Assembly: GCA_963932465.1 (NCBI GenBank)
Contig: OZ010786.1
Location: 443,164,619 to 443,228,618 of the forward strand
From: Maratus speciosus
Taxonomy: Eukaryota > Arthropoda > Arachnida > Araneae > Salticidae
DNA: 64,000 bases
Reading direction: 5' to 3'
Part shown: piece by piece, positions 11,462-23,790 of the stretch
How the letters are laid out: each line of letters begins with the position of its first letter
How positions within the stretch are numbered: position 1 is the stretch's first letter
Notes under the pieces: generated by a model
Databases searched by the model: none
What the model saw: the letters and a program-made list of their open reading frames with translations, nothing else
What the model was told of the DNA's origin: nothing
Position numbers and translations under genes: made by a program

Positions 11462-12118
11462 TACACTGCAAATTTGTGAAACACTTTTGCAACACTAACT
11501 GAACATAATAATTAACACTTCTAACTAAAATAATTTTTCGATTGTGTTGTAAATGTGTTGTGCCAAATAAAAAGATTGTGCAAAAAGTATTGTTAAAAAT
11601 TACAAGAGGAGAAAATGTGTTTTCAAAACATTTCAAAACATTCATTTTTAAAATTGTGTTATAAATGTTTAATAAATAGTATGTTTTAAATGTGTGTGTG
11701 TGTGTTATTTTAAAGGCGCCATGTGTATAAAGTGTTTCAAAAGTGTTTTACATGTGTTGTTTTATAGTGTTCTAAATTGTATGGTGTTTACAATGTGTTG
11801 TTAATTTGGTGACAATGTGTTGTGCAGCAAAACACTATTGTAAGAAAATATTTTCTTCAACACTATTTACAACACGATTTCAACACAATTAATAACACTA
11901 TTTTTAGAACACATTTTTAGATAGCAACACTTTCGCTACATATTAAGAACACATTTTTAGATAGCAACACTTTTGCAATATATTAAGAACACAATCACAA
12001 CACAAAAAATGTTTTGTATATGAAGTTTCTAATTCACAACACATTAATGTGTTGTTAATTTGGTGACAAAAGGTGTTGTAAAATGTGTTTATTTTTGTGT
12101 TTGAGAATTTACAGTGTA
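11462..12118. mobile_element. CACTG...CAGTG inverted-repeat element with GTGTT/AACAC-rich body
   Basis: Ends are CACTGCAAATT (11464) and the complement of CACTGTAAATT (ending 12116), flanked by TA on both sides (11462-11463 and 12117-12118). The 653 bp body is strikingly enriched in GTGTT in its centre and AACAC in its right half. A 29-base block, ACACATTTTTAGATAGCAAC and following, occurs twice in tandem (about 11910 and 11950). The 77-residue minus-strand frame inside it is a by-product. The element is non-autonomous. A Tc1/mariner-like origin is possible from the TA flanks, but not proven. Confidence 0.7.
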
Positions 12119-12538
12119 GGTATTGTGAATATGCAGGTCAAAGAGCAAAATTCCGCATTTCTGTTTTAGAAAAATTATTCTGCCCAATGTCCTTTCTAAT
12201 CTTTTTTATATATAAAAAAACTTTTACACATTTTCTTTGTATTATTATATAAGAAAAAAATGGATCGCTCTGATTAGTGCCTTTGTTTTGTATTAGTGGA
12301 TTTTGCTGCCTCCTTTTCAGCTTTTCCTGTTCTAGCTTGGTGAGTGTTATTTCTGAACAAGTATTAACTTTTATCTCTTTTACAATGTTTATCTTTTTTT
12401 ATAGTATTTCAAGCAACTACAGCTATACCTTAACTTGATTATTCTTTACTTGGTTTTATAAACTTAACTGTAATTTTTTTTTTTATCTCTTAGAAATAAG
12501 TTCTTAATTTTAGCTTTTATATTTAAACCTTTTCTTTT
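12119..12538. other. Intergenic spacer
   Basis: T-rich DNA without recognisable genes or paired repeats. Confidence 0.4.
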
Positions 12539-13489
12539 AGGTAGCTTTCATTACAAAAAGTAAAAAGCTACTTATTGCAGACGTTCGGGGGAAAGCGCTT
12601 CCGGAAAATGTTGGTATATTTTCACTGATCATGACCCTCAGACCCCAAAACCACCCTAAGTTCAAACGTGACTTATATATATATATATATATATCGGATT
12701 TTTGTCATGCGATAACTCTCGTATTTATTAACTGATTTGGATGAAATTAATTGTATGCATAGTACACAGCAATGTCTCGACCGAGTTCGTTGGCCAGCTT
12801 CATTCGCCATCTTGTTTCAAAATGGTGGCCATTTAAAAAATTAAAAAGAAAATAAAATTTAAAAAGCGGTCCAAATAAATTAAAAACTGAAAGATATTTC
12901 TTTCATATGATTTTGATCTTAATACAAGGATTCCGGAGCATATTTTGTTTCGTCTTTATCTTAAAAAAATAGCTCAGATATAGCAGTTTGAATTTCTAGG
13001 GTGGCTGACATTTTGAAAACAATCTGATTTTAGTCATGCTGTAACTCTCTTATTTATAAACTGATTTGGATGAGATTGATTTTATGGATAGTACATACCA
13101 ATGTCTCGACCGAGTTCGTCGGTCAGCTTCATCAGCCATCTTACTTCAAAATGGCGGTCATTTGCACTGTGCACTACCGCGCAGTGCTTAAATAGTATTT
13201 TTATATCCGTTAACTTCAAATTCTCGGCAAACTTGGCGACACTTGTCGAAATAGCGCCAAATTTGGCGCTAAAAATAAGTAACCATATATGATGCCACTT
13301 TGGCTATAGCTTACTAATTTGGGGAAATTCTCATTCAGATTCAATATTGACGAATATTCTTTTATCGGGTTCGTCGCATTTTAGTTTCTTAAAATGTGAG
13401 TAAAAGCAGCTTCGAGTAAAACTTGCAAAATTTTAAAACCAAGAAATATGAAAGGTACCTCTTCCTCCCGGCACTGGCCGAAAGTACGT
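12539..13489 (+). mobile_element. Helentron/DINE-like element, family A, copy 1
   Basis: It starts AGGTAGCTTTCATTACAAAA and folds with AAAAGCTACT(T) into a terminal palindrome. Then come a conserved block (GATCATGACC...CCCCAAAACCACCCT), a (TA)n tract at about 12677-12695, and the shared block ATAACTCTCGTATTTATTAACTGATTTGGATGAAATT. Two monomers of about 330 bp follow, each with GTCTCGACCGAGTTCGT (12775 and 13104). The 3' end carries a GGTACCTCTTCC and a hairpin, CGGCACTGGCCG. It has no protein. Helentron-associated, DINE-1-like architecture is inferred from these features. Confidence 0.7.
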
Positions 13490-14489
13490 TTAATTATCAA
13501 GTAGTTTATATATATATATATATATATAACTATACTTTTTTCTTTTCCCAATGGCTCATTATTATTAAGACATTAAAACAACAGACTGGGTGTTAAGGTG
13601 ACGATAGCTAGATAACCCCTCATTGCTGTTCTACTGTTCAGAACTGTTATAAGGTAATTTTTCATTTAGCTCGGATATTAATGTTTATGATGTTGCACGT
13701 GGGTACTTCTTTCAACAATTATTATTATTATTATATTTTAACTTTTTTCTGTGATATTTTTCCGGGATCGGTCATTTTTTTAGATAATTTAATAATTTTT
13801 TTTGGTTTGCTTTATCAAATTCAGGATCAACACTTGACGACCTACAATTTAATAGCAAATCGACTTATTACTGCGAAATTGTATTAGCACTATTTTTGAA
13901 TATCTTTATTTGTCATATTTAATCACAAATTTCTGTGATAAAATAAAGTCATCTTCTTTATTTTCTGACAAATGATGTTAACTCCTGCTGAATGACTTGT
14001 TTCAAAAATCATTACATTGCCAGAATAAAAATTTAATTGTAGAAATCGTTCATTTGCTTTTTTAAAATACTCACAGTTTTCTCCGAACAAAAAATAATCA
14101 TTTTATAGGCAAAAATAAAATTTTGTAAATGTATTAAATAATATTTCGTAAATGCAAAGTATATAAAATGTATTCATTAAAATTGCTTATTTTATAAGCA
14201 ATCAAGCCATCAAAAAACGCTGCTATTGTTTTCAGTAGAAAATCTCTATTATATAATTAAAAGGGCCTGTGACTAATATCATAGAACGTGTTCCATTTTG
14301 CAACCGTCTGCAATAAAATATTATATCCAACTTCACATGTTGCAACTGTTCTCGATTTTTAAAGGATATGTGGCTTCAATACCAAAAAATAAATCATAAA
14401 TATTCAATTTTAAAAAATCGCGCAAAAGCAAAAAAAAAAAAAAAAGAAAAAAAAAATTCAATGTGCAAGCAAAATTTTAAAGATGTAGT
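13490..14489. other. Intergenic with (TA)n
   Basis: (TA)n at about 13508-13528, otherwise AT-rich DNA. The small frame at 13681-13887 has no recognisable feature. An A-rich run lies near 14430-14457. Confidence 0.45.
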
Positions 14490-14598
14490 GGCCTAGGCAG
14501 TGGTTCCCAACGTGGAGACGTACGCCCCACCAATTGGTCAATTTGACTTTTTAGGAGCAATTCAAAACATTTTTACCCACACTATCAGTTTCTTTTGG

Positions 14599-14632
<34 letters not shown>

Positions 14633-14830
14633 GAAAAATAATGTTATGGACTAAAATTATGCGGTTTAAAAATCAGCTTTTTATTAATTTTTAAAAATGT
14701 TCGAAATCAAAAGTTTAAAATAGAATCAACACTAGAATAATTATATGAGTAATCATTTAAAGTATTTTGACATCATTTGGTATAATTAAACTTAAACTTT
14801 TTTATAACTTTTTTGTTTTTTTCTTTTTAA
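14490..14830 (+). mobile_element. hAT-type left end fragment
   Basis: CAGTGGTTCCCAACGTGG at 14498 matches the typical tip of many hAT transposons (CAGNGGTTC...CAACC). It is preceded by GGCCTAGG, a possible 8-bp target copy. No matching right end or second GGCCTAGG was found, so it is a truncated piece. A poly-T run of about 30 bases follows at 14599-14631. Confidence 0.5.
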
Positions 14831-16127
14831 TTAACCCGTTAGTAGTCGCGCGTTGGTCTTTTCCCCGCCCGAAATTCGTTATCTTCCTGTAACTCATTTC
14901 CCGTTAAAGTTACGATAGCGAAATTCCGTGTAGCTGACCTTGAGTGTTCACACTCTTGTGTAGTAAAATTGCAAGTCATTCCTGCTATTTCTTAGCATTT
15001 TATCGCATTCTTAAGTTTCAATCGGTCTAAATGACCGCGTTGCGACCACTTGCGTTAGTTGAATTTTCCCCCCTCGTGTTCATCCTTTCCCATTTCCGCG
15101 AAATCTGTGGGGGAAAGTTTCTTCGAAGTACGGACTCTCTGCCTGTTGTTATTTCGTCTTTCTTTCTTTTAGAATGTGACTTAAAATTGTTTTATTATAT
15201 TAGTTGTGAAGTCAGTTCGCACAAAAAACTGATGGATGGTCACTTACATTTTTTTTTTTTCATTGTCAAATATTGCCCGAATAAATTCTCAAATTGATAA
15301 TCGTTTAAATATGGAAAGAAAAGGGAAATTCATCATCATTATTTGAAAGAACTTGCTTTCCATTTATTACCGGAACATATAAATGAAAGAAAACAGACAA
15401 TACCACTGCCAAACCATTAAAAAAGAGAGAAGAGAATTTTGTGGGAATCAGTAAAAAAATTGCCATATCTCCAAAATCTGAAAAGTATCGTTTTTGTACA
15501 ATAAAACAAATTCGAAAGATAAAACAATTTTCTCAGAAATGTCGTATGTATATCTGCGAAAAACATACATATAATTTATTTGTACAATAAGAAAAATAAT
15601 GAGAATTTTATAATGTAGGTTAGAAATTACGCAAATAAAAATCTCTTTTGGATAATTCAGTGAATGTTTATACTATGATTTTAAAAAATACTTTAAGTAT
15701 TTTTCTAAAATTTATCTATTGTTAAATTTTCATACTGTAAGTAAAAACACATTTTTTTTTTAACAATGCCTCAGAATTTTTTATTATTATTATTATTATT
15801 GAAATCCAATAGAGGCTTGGGGACGGTATCTGACAAATTTAAATTTGTTGTCCTTCATCAATTGTTCAAACTATTTTTCAGAATAATGTTTTCCAGAATA
15901 TGAGAGAAAATTCATTTAAATTAAATTATTGCTGCATATTTATAATTTCGGAGAAAATTTTCTTATTGTTTTTATTATTTTAATGAATGTTATTATAAAA
16001 CAATAAATTATAACATTAATACCTTATTATGAAATGTACAATTGAATATTTATTTTAATTAAATAGTTTCTGTAAAATACATCCCTATTAAGATGAACAT
16101 TTCAGTGATTCTATTAATTAAAATAAT

Positions 16128-16395
16128 TTATCTATCTTAGGGTTGGGTTGGGTTGATTTTTGACGGCCAATTATCTACACGAGTGATATAGGCCCGGGGG
16201 AAGTGCCCTCCGTGGGGGTCTTTCTAAGGGAACCTAATCCGTATTAACGCATGGAAAATCCACGGCTCGAAGAAAACCACGAAAACTCCGAACGATTAGG
16301 CCGACGGGCGCGATTGGGATCGAACCCAGCACCTCCCGTCTACCAGCTTCGAGAGCAGAACCTCTCGGCCACTGGTGGGGCTTATCTATCTTAGG
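16128..16395 (-). mobile_element. tRNA-derived SINE with perfect 14-bp target duplication
   Basis: TTATCTATCTTAGG occurs at 16128-16141 and 16382-16395, and the SINE occupies 16142-16381. On the minus strand it starts with a tRNA-Ser/Leu-like head: A box GTGGCCGAGAGG, then B box GGGTTCGATCCC about 50 bases further on. It ends in tandem AACCC units. The unbroken duplication shows recent LINE-mediated retroposition. A diverged relative lies near 47.93 kb in the opposite orientation. Confidence 0.88.
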
Positions 16396-16720
16396 ATTTA
16401 AATCTACAATTGCAAATGTATTTAAATTAAATATATAATTTCGATAACTTATTTATTATTTGCTTTATATAAGCGAAGTTCGTATCCAGAGTTTTTATTC
16501 AAGGGCGCTGCTCCCACCCTGAAGTAAGTAGAAAAAACTACAAAACGTGCATTTTCATTAGAAAAATGCATTTAATCACAAAATCTCGCGACCCCCCCCC
16601 CCTTCTCTCCCCCCTCATACACACACAGACACCCCACAAAATAAATAAATAAAACGTAGTTACACCATTTACATTTATAATTTCGAAGTTAAGTATTTTT
16701 TACCATTTTCTTTATTATAT

Positions 16721-16722
16721 AT

Positions 16723-16773
<51 letters not shown>
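16721..16773. repeat. (AC)n(AT)n microsatellite
   Basis: A compound tract of ACACAC followed by about 17 TA units. A second short (TA)n occurs near 16876. Confidence 0.9.
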
Positions 16774-16777
<4 letters not shown>

Positions 16778-17556
16778 TACATTTTTAATAATATTTGGTT
16801 TATGTGGTGTTTGTGATTTCATAATTATTGGTCATTTTCATTATTTTTCAATGGTATTATTGTACAGAAAGTTTATATATATATATATTGTCTTTAATTG
16901 TTTATTGCATCAAATTTGATGGTTTTTCATATGTTTTAGATGAATTAATCGCCCGCAATATGCTGGTGAATTAGTGGTATTGTATTTGATTTTCTGTTGC
17001 ATGTCATAGGTTCCATTTTTACTTTCAGTTTAATTGTTCAATTTAATGTCAGTGTAATATATTGATGCTAAATTTATTAATTTTATTTTATTAAATGGAT
17101 AGAGAGTGCCGGAGTATCATAAAAATCTACCTGGCTCTGATTCTGTCCTTCCAAAAAAAAAAAAAAAATACCCCTATCACGAATTTAGATTCATATTCGT
17201 AAATGTTTTCCTACTAATTATTGATTCATAGTAACATCAGAAATTCAATCAAATCATTTACTATTTACTTTTAAGTATTTATGCAAAACGAAGAAAGAGA
17301 TATAAAAGCATTTATCTAGATGCCAACTGAATATATACTTAAGTGAAATAAATAATTGCTGTAAAAAGTTGTAAAATGAATAATTGCTGTAATCTTTTAA
17401 AGTTCAGTCAATATTTCCCCCCTACGTTATCCGTTTTCGATCATCTGATAACACCGGCAAGTTTCCCCTTCGTTTTCGGCCTGCTGGTAACGGCGGCAAA
17501 TGGACCGAACGCGACTACTAACGTTCTAAAAAATGTCGCGACTACTCTCGGGTTAA

Positions 17557-17871
17557 AAAAATTTTTGTAACGCTTCAACATTTCTTCTTGAATGAGTTTT
17601 TTATTTCTATTCGCTCGGTTGCAAGTGACACGAATAATACTTTTTATACATGAAGCTACTTATAAGTATATATAAATATGTCTGTCTTCAACGTATTTAA
17701 TCTAGAAAAATATATGAAACATCTAAAAGAGATACTATCAGATTTATAAAATTTATCAATCATAAATATAATATTAGAAAAGGAAGTGAGTAGATAGTAA
17801 GCATCTGTGGTTTTAGTTCAGGTCTTCTACACAGTAAATAAATTTTGTATGATGACATATGCATTTTAAAT
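17557..17871. other. Intergenic spacer
   Basis: AT-rich spacer with no recognised feature. Confidence 0.4.
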
Positions 17872-18077
17872 TTAACAGTTTGCGGTCCAGACACGAACCT
17901 GACTCGGGATAGATTTTATTTGCACAATTTGCTTTTGCACCAGTAATAAAGGAAAATAAAATTTGCCTTTTTTAATTAAAGCATTTTCGAAATTGTGTAA
18001 TTAAAGGTAACTTCTTTTAAAAAGTAGTGCCAACGGAATAAAGTCTGTGTAAGAGACACCAGACCGCAAAGTGTTAA
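17872..18077. mobile_element. TTAA-flanked MITE
   Basis: TTAA at 17872-17875 and 18074-18077 bound a 198 bp insert. The inverted tips are CAGTTTGCGGTC and the complement of CACTTTGCGGTC, and the match continues weakly inward. Non-coding, piggyBac-type by its target site. Confidence 0.85.
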
Positions 18078-18839
18078 AAATAAGTTAATACCTAGAAGAC
18101 TGTTAATGATATTGGGAAAGAGAAAATGGAAAAAAGTGTGTTATGGAGGAGATTAATATCTATTTAAACTTGATAAAGATGAGAAACTCAAAAAACAGTA
18201 GAATCTTGTATCGTCTCTACTAGAATCTCGAAAAAAGTAAAAATCTTGTATTGTGGTATCCATAGAAAGAAAATATAATGTTAAATGCATTTCCACGAAC
18301 TCTTAAATAAATTACAAAAAATAATTATAAAGCGTGTGAACGTTTCCAGTTTTAATGCTAAATGTATGTCGTACTTCGAGATATTTTGTTAAGATACAAA
18401 TGCAGACCGTATAACTCTTTTCTTTGACATTGAGGTAAGTTTGAAAAGTACAAGAAAACGTTTTTTTAGCAAAAAACGAAGATTTATAACCTCATTGCAT
18501 TTATAAAATTATCTTAAAAACGCATTTGTATCAAAAGATATGTGTCACCTTTTTTAAATGTTAAAAAATGTGAAATGGATAATTATTGTTAAGGCATTAT
18601 TATATTTCGACCGTGTGAATAGAGTTCATCTTTAAATAACAAATTCATAATTTACAGAGAGAGGAAGGGGGATAGTGATTTTAATGATGATTTGGTGTGG
18701 CGTGGACAGTAAAAGATTGGGAAATATGGGTCTACGTAGAATTTTAATGAGATAATATTAAGCTAGACGAAGGTAAAAATAAGTTTTTCAAATTCTCAAA
18801 AATTTATCATGAATAAATCTGTGAATGCATATACATAAA
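18078..18839. other. Intergenic, nothing recognised
   Basis: AT-rich DNA; no gene, RNA or repeat pair could be supported. Confidence 0.4.
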
Positions 18840-19500
18840 AATATACCTTATCAAACAAAGTACGTATAATTTTAATTAATTATTTATATTAACAACGAGA
18901 AAAACTGTACATTTATACGACATCTTTTTAAATAAACATTAAAATAACAGATACTGATATATAGTAAAGAAATTCGAACAAACCAGACGGAGTTACTCAA
19001 GCGTAAAATTAAAGAACATAATGTAATAAAGTAATCCAATATCTGCGTCACAAGGAAAAAGAGGTTAATCACTTAACTCTGCAAATCGAATTTCCTATGT
19101 TCTAGCCGAAAACTTACTTTTAATTTTTGCTTGTGGCAAAAAAAAAAAAATGGGATTATTCCACGTTTGTTTCATATAAAGAAGTTAAATATTCATCTGC
19201 ACATAAAAAAGCTTACAAATATTTTAATTTTTCTAAAAATTCATATAAATGACTTATATTTTTAATGTACTATGTATTGAAGAATTTTAATAATATTTTA
19301 GCATATACACCAAGATTAAAGCTTTGTATAATTGATTATATAAGATTAAAAGAATAAATTTTCTTTTCCTGAAAAATACGATTACGGCGCTTTGAGTGTT
19401 AGGATTTTCCCTTGTATTCGCAAAGATAAATCTAAACATTTATGAAACATATTTTTAAGTGAAAGTGTAAATAAAAGAAATTAATACTTAGTTAAATAAA
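18840..19500 (+). repeat. Dispersed tandem unit, copy 1
   Basis: Blocks in order: ATACCTTATCAAA, TACGACATCTTTTTAAAT, ACCAGACGGA, AACATAATGTAATAAAGTAATC, CAAGGAAAAAGAGGTTAATCA, GCAAATCGAATTTC and TTTTTGCTTGTGGCA. The same order recurs near 21.2-22.7, 25.2-25.8, 41.3-41.9 and 45.5-46.1 kb, all on the same strand. Minus-strand frames across it are not conserved between copies, so it is probably non-coding. Confidence 0.75.
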
Positions 19501-20817
19501 TTAAGGAAAATTTCATATTTGTGGAATATAATTTGAACAACTTTGGAAGAAGGGTTGATGATTTTTTAAAATTTTATAGCGCTACACTTTGTAAATATAA
19601 TTTTAGTAATTTATCTCTTATAAGTTCTCAACGGCGGTCACGTCAGTTGTTTGTGTTGACAGATATTGTGAAATATAATCTCCAAACAAGGACATTAAAA
19701 TAATCAAGCGAAGTAAATTGTTTTTTCATGTGTCAAATGTGATTTACAAAAGTAATCATCGAAAGTGTTTATGATCTATAAGAAGGAAGTGAAATTGAAA
19801 AGTGATTGCACAATCGTAAACGGATATTTTATTATGAACATTTCGCAATACTTAAGAACTATAAGACATTTATATACTCTCATTTTAAATTACCGTAAAT
19901 ATAAATATTGATACAAATTATTTGTTATGCTGATTTATGGGATTAATTTCCTGTTCTTTATTGCTAATAATATTTTATTCGTGTATTTTTCCCTCTACTT
20001 TCACTTGTAACTCAAACTCTCAAACTGGGAGATGTGTATCTTAAAGCTCTTATTAAAATTTAATTTTACTTTTCTATTTATAATTTCGGGACAAACTTAA
20101 GTTCACAAGTCACACAAAAATATGCGTCTTTTTAAACAACATGAAATTCAGACCATAAGTCACATATATGGATTAAATCAGAAATACAGGAAAAACATGT
20201 AGATCCATTTACCCTTTCCGGAGGAAAATTACCAGATGATAAACGGATATACATAAATATAAGGTAAGCCCAATTTATCTTACCTATGTTTTTTATATTG
20301 AGAAATAGATAATTAATTTTTGAGGATAAAAAAACGAACATCACGCAAATTTTATGATAGCAAAGATTAAATATTGCTAACAGTTTGTAGTGTTCAAACT
20401 GAAACTTCGTGCGGTGCATGTAATGTTCAGTTCAATTACAATTTCTTTTACACTTGTTTGCAAAATAATCATATCTCAAAGCGTTAATAGTTATTTTATA
20501 TTAATGTTATCAGTGGCACTTCTTTATTATCTTCTTAAAAGGATACATGATCTGCCAACAATGTCAAAAATGTTCCATTCTGAAACCTACTTCAATAAAA
20601 ATGTTTTTTCTACGTAACACGCGCAGGTATAAGATTTTACTACCAAAATAGAAATCATACTTAATTTTTTAAAAATCGCATAAAAGCAAAAAAAATAATA
20701 ATAATAATAATAAATAAAATAAAATAAAAATAAAAATAAAAATAAATCAATGCTTATGCATAATTTTAATGAGGTATTAATCTAGAATCTTAACTAGATA
20801 TTAAGTAGATACCTGAG
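19501..20817. other. Intergenic with AT-rich simple repeats
   Basis: An (AAT)n/(AAAAT)n tract lies at about 20690-20750. The short frames at 19521-19703 and on both strands of 20132-20617 show no domain motif and are not treated as genes. Confidence 0.45.
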
Positions 20818-20970
20818 AGCCGAACTATTCGCTAGTCGCATTTTATTTTATTTTTTCAGGTGAAGTAAAAGAAGCATTATTACCTTGCATGATAACGCTA
20901 TTTTCAAAAATTGATGTCATATTTATTTTATAATACGCCCATATAATGCAAGTATAGCGATAGTTCGGCT
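20818..20970. mobile_element. Short inverted-repeat MITE
   Basis: The left tip AGCCGAACTATTCGCTA and right tip TAGCGATAGTTCGGCT are inverted copies with one inserted base. The whole element is about 153 bp. No clear target duplication was identified. Confidence 0.65.
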
Positions 20971-21164
20971 AATCGAGAACAGTTGTTTCAGCATAAAAAG
21001 CTGCTAACATAAAATTTGCCATTTTCGGATTTACGATATTTTAGTTCTCATGTCTCATGTACGTATGTTTGGTTCTTAATTTAGACGAAGTTCTGCAAAC
21101 GTTTTTCAAATGTTCAAAAATGTATGATATATAAAACTTTAATTGAATATTGCTTCGTTATATA

Positions 21165-22740
21165 AAAATATACCTTATCAAAGTAAGTATAATTTTAACC
21201 CCTTATGAACCAACGGTACTTTAAAGTACCACTGCTGTCTATACCAATTAAAACACACTCGTTCAATGCACTCACAATAGTAATTTTAGGAAACAATAGT
21301 AAGTACTTCCCATCTTGACCATCACTAGATAGCAATAGCAGTTCCAGTAAGCTGAAAATTGTTTAGGAAGCAGTTTTGGGGCGTGTGTGTCCCTTTTTTG
21401 TTTCCATTATGTTGTCTGACATGGTATCCCTAACTTTTGCATGGAAATATATGAAATTTTAACCGTAAAGATATCATATTTTTTTCTTGTTTTAAACAGA
21501 TCACTTAACAATATGTTATGCTAAAAAAATTTACTTTCAATTTGTTTCCTTTACGAAGCACTTTTAAAAGATGGATTTAGATGTATTAAGTCCTGCTTTA
21601 TGGAAATCCATAATTTCACATTTTTCTACCAAGTAGCTTTCAAATTATGCTTTAAAAAAGGCAAAATGATGGTTTAAGGGGCCATCTATTATAGAAGTGA
21701 CTAGATACTTTGAAATTTCTTATGCTATCCTGTAATCTAGCAGGCTTCATTGACTGCGTGTGTGGCGCTGAAGGTGCCTTGATCAAGAAGAGGGCTCTCT
21801 CAGTTAACAATCGAGTACTGAACTTCAATTTGGATACAGCCCTTAAAATACGCTCGTTTTAAAATAATTAATTTCTCGAAAACTTATCGTACGAATTGCA
21901 TAAAAATTTGTTTTTAGGCTAATTGTAGGATGTAGAGTTCATTTATGCTGTCAGAATTGTATACTGCTATTGAAAAAAAACAGAGTTGTAGATCGTTTTA
22001 ATATGTAGATGGGCCACTAATCAAATTTTATATACGTCATTTAAAAGTATACTATTTCCAATCGTTCGGTACCAGTAACTTTCTTCTGCGATAATTCGTT
22101 GAGGAGTTAGTAGGGGGTGTTTACTTTTTTTTCCACGACTGTACCACATCAAATATTAGCAGCAATTTATAACAAAAAATTAAATCTTTTATTTTAAAAT
22201 GCATTTATCTTCTAATGTATCGTAGTAATGCAAGGAAAAAAGTTTCGAGGAGATAGTTTTTTAATTCATAATATGGGATATAAAGGGTTAATAGATTCTC
22301 TCTATTAATAAAGATGAAAACTGAACTTGTATACGACATCTTTTTAAATTAACATTAAAATAAAAGATACTAATACACAATAAAGGAATTCGAAGAAACC
22401 AGACGGACTTACCCAAGCGTAAAATTAAAGAAAATAACGTAATAAAGTAATCCTATATCTGCGCCACAAGGAAAAAAGTGGTTAATAACTTAACTCTGCA
22501 AATCGAATTTCTTACTTTCTACCCCCAAAACGTATTTTTACTTTTTGCTTGAGGCAAAAAAATGTAATTATGCCATGTTTCCTTCATATAAAGAAGCGAA
22601 ATATTCTGCTGCACATAAATAAGCTTAAAAATATTTTAATGTTTTCAAAGAATCATATAAATGGCTTATGTTTTGAATGTGTATTGAAGGACTTTAACAA
22701 TATCTTAGGAATTCCATATATGTAAAAATATTCACTTTAG
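21165..22740 (+). repeat. Dispersed tandem unit, copy 2, split by a MITE
   Basis: The unit resumes on both sides of the MITE at 21199-22287. It shares ATACCTTATCAAA, TACGACATCTTTTTAAAT, ACCAGACGGA, GTAATAAAGTAATCCTATATCTGCG and GCAAATCGAATTTC with copy 1, at visibly high identity. Copy 1 gives the empty site (TATAATTTTAAT near 18867). Confidence 0.75.
21195..22291. mobile_element. TTAA-flanked 1.1 kb non-autonomous element
   Basis: TTAA at 21195-21198 and 22288-22291 bound a 1089 bp insert. The tips are CCCCTTATGAACC and the complement of CCCTTTATATCCC. Tandem unit copy 1 near 18867 lacks the insert and has a single TTAA, so the insertion is confirmed by comparison. The left tip with ACGGTACTT(T/A)AAGTACCA recurs alone at 52.08 kb. 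There is no open frame. Confidence 0.85.
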
Positions 22741-23269
22741 CGAATTTCATGTTAATAGAATTTTCAAATTAACTAATTTATTGATGAAATAAAAACAATA
22801 GTAATTTATGTTTAACGAATGTTGAGTTGACAAAATAGGAAATATCTCTATCGAGAAAATATTATTCGGAAGAAAACTTTTTCTCCATGATCTTCGAAAC
22901 TTCAGCATACAGTCATCACATACGTACGTATTACGCGACTTAGGGGCTGTGCATATATAACGTTATCATTTTAGGGGGAAGGGGATGTGACACACGGTAT
23001 CGTAAGATATCGATAGGGGGAGGAGGATTTGTCTTTTGATATCGATATCATTTTTCACCAACCAAAATTTACTTTTTTTATTTGTAACTTGGTCTTTACA
23101 TCAAAACTGTATGTTATCTTTTTTAGTCTATTATCTATTTTTATGAGAAAACAAAGTTATTATAAAAAGCTAAAATCTTAAACGTGCACGGGAAATAAGA
23201 GTATTGAAAGCTGCAAGTTTTTGATGTGGGGGATGATTGGACTTATAATGAGGGGGTAAACTTACAGCA
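22741..23269. other. Intergenic with G-rich transposon-like end
   Basis: Near 22944-23050 the sequence AGGGGCTGTGCATATATAACG is followed by GGGGGAAGGGG and ATCGATAGGGGGAGG. A related block in the same orientation lies at about 24400-24480. This resembles a DNA-transposon terminus of unknown class. Confidence 0.4.
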
Positions 23270-23790
23270 AAAGGTTTTCGGTAAACTGTCGTCTAAAACT
23301 CACAATCATTACGAATTACCAGGACATCCAGTAAAGCTAGACGTTGTTGAGTTTCTATTTCAAAAGTAAACTGTATACATGGATCAACTGAATTAAATAA
23401 ATCAAGAACAGCGTTAATATTGTGTTTAGACAAATCAAGCAAAGCAAATGAATTATCTCCGTAATGTGTATAAAATGGAAATTTTATTTATTCAAATAAT
23501 TTAACTTCAAAATAATGCATGTAAATATCACTCAAAACAGGGCTTAAAAGGGTTACTCATAGCTAAAACTTCCGACATTTTATAAAACTTCCCTTGAAAC
23601 ACAAAAGTATTTTGTGATAAACAAACGCTGGTTAAAGAAATAAGGTTCTCAATTTCATATTAAAAATAAAGAAACTCATTTTATCTTTTTCTCAAACAAT
23701 CTATAGCACCTTGTACAGGAACATTTGTAAAAAGAGATTTGACATCGAACGAAATCATAGTGTAGCCTGTTTGAAGTCAATTTTTTTTCC
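23270..23790 (-). pseudogene. Penelope-like reverse transcriptase fragment
   Basis: Minus-strand translation from about 23780 gives MISFDVKSLFTNVPVQGAID, which matches the first Penelope-type RT motifs (usually SFDVxSLFTNVP). Further on (about 23470-23280) another frame gives the palm region: FPFYTHYGDNSF, then VDPCIQFTFEIE and LALLDVLVIR, matching RYVDDVF, IxFTxExE and LPFLDVxI of the family. The catalytic box reads YGDN instead of YVDD, and frames are broken by stops, so the copy is dead. It lacks the endonuclease. The frame switches indicate several indels. Confidence 0.75.

Larger units (their letters stand above)
14831..17556. mobile_element. TTAA-bounded 2.7 kb element (piggyBac-like, decayed)
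   Basis: The left end is TTAA (14831-14834) followed by CCCGTTAGTAGTCGCG. The right end in reverse complement is TTAA (17553-17556) followed by CCCGAGAGTAGTCGCG. The 16-base tips differ at two or three positions. GC-richer subterminal zones lie just inside both ends. The interior near 15330-15450 has a short stretch, translatable as LKELAFHLLPEHINERKQT, that might be a transposase remnant; this is weak. A SINE sits at 16142-16381. The two ends could alternatively belong to two related short elements. Confidence 0.5.

Noticed and set aside
16141..16155. GGGTTGGGTTGGGTT as telomeric repeat
   Set aside because: It is the 3' tail of a SINE with flanking target duplication, not a telomere tract.
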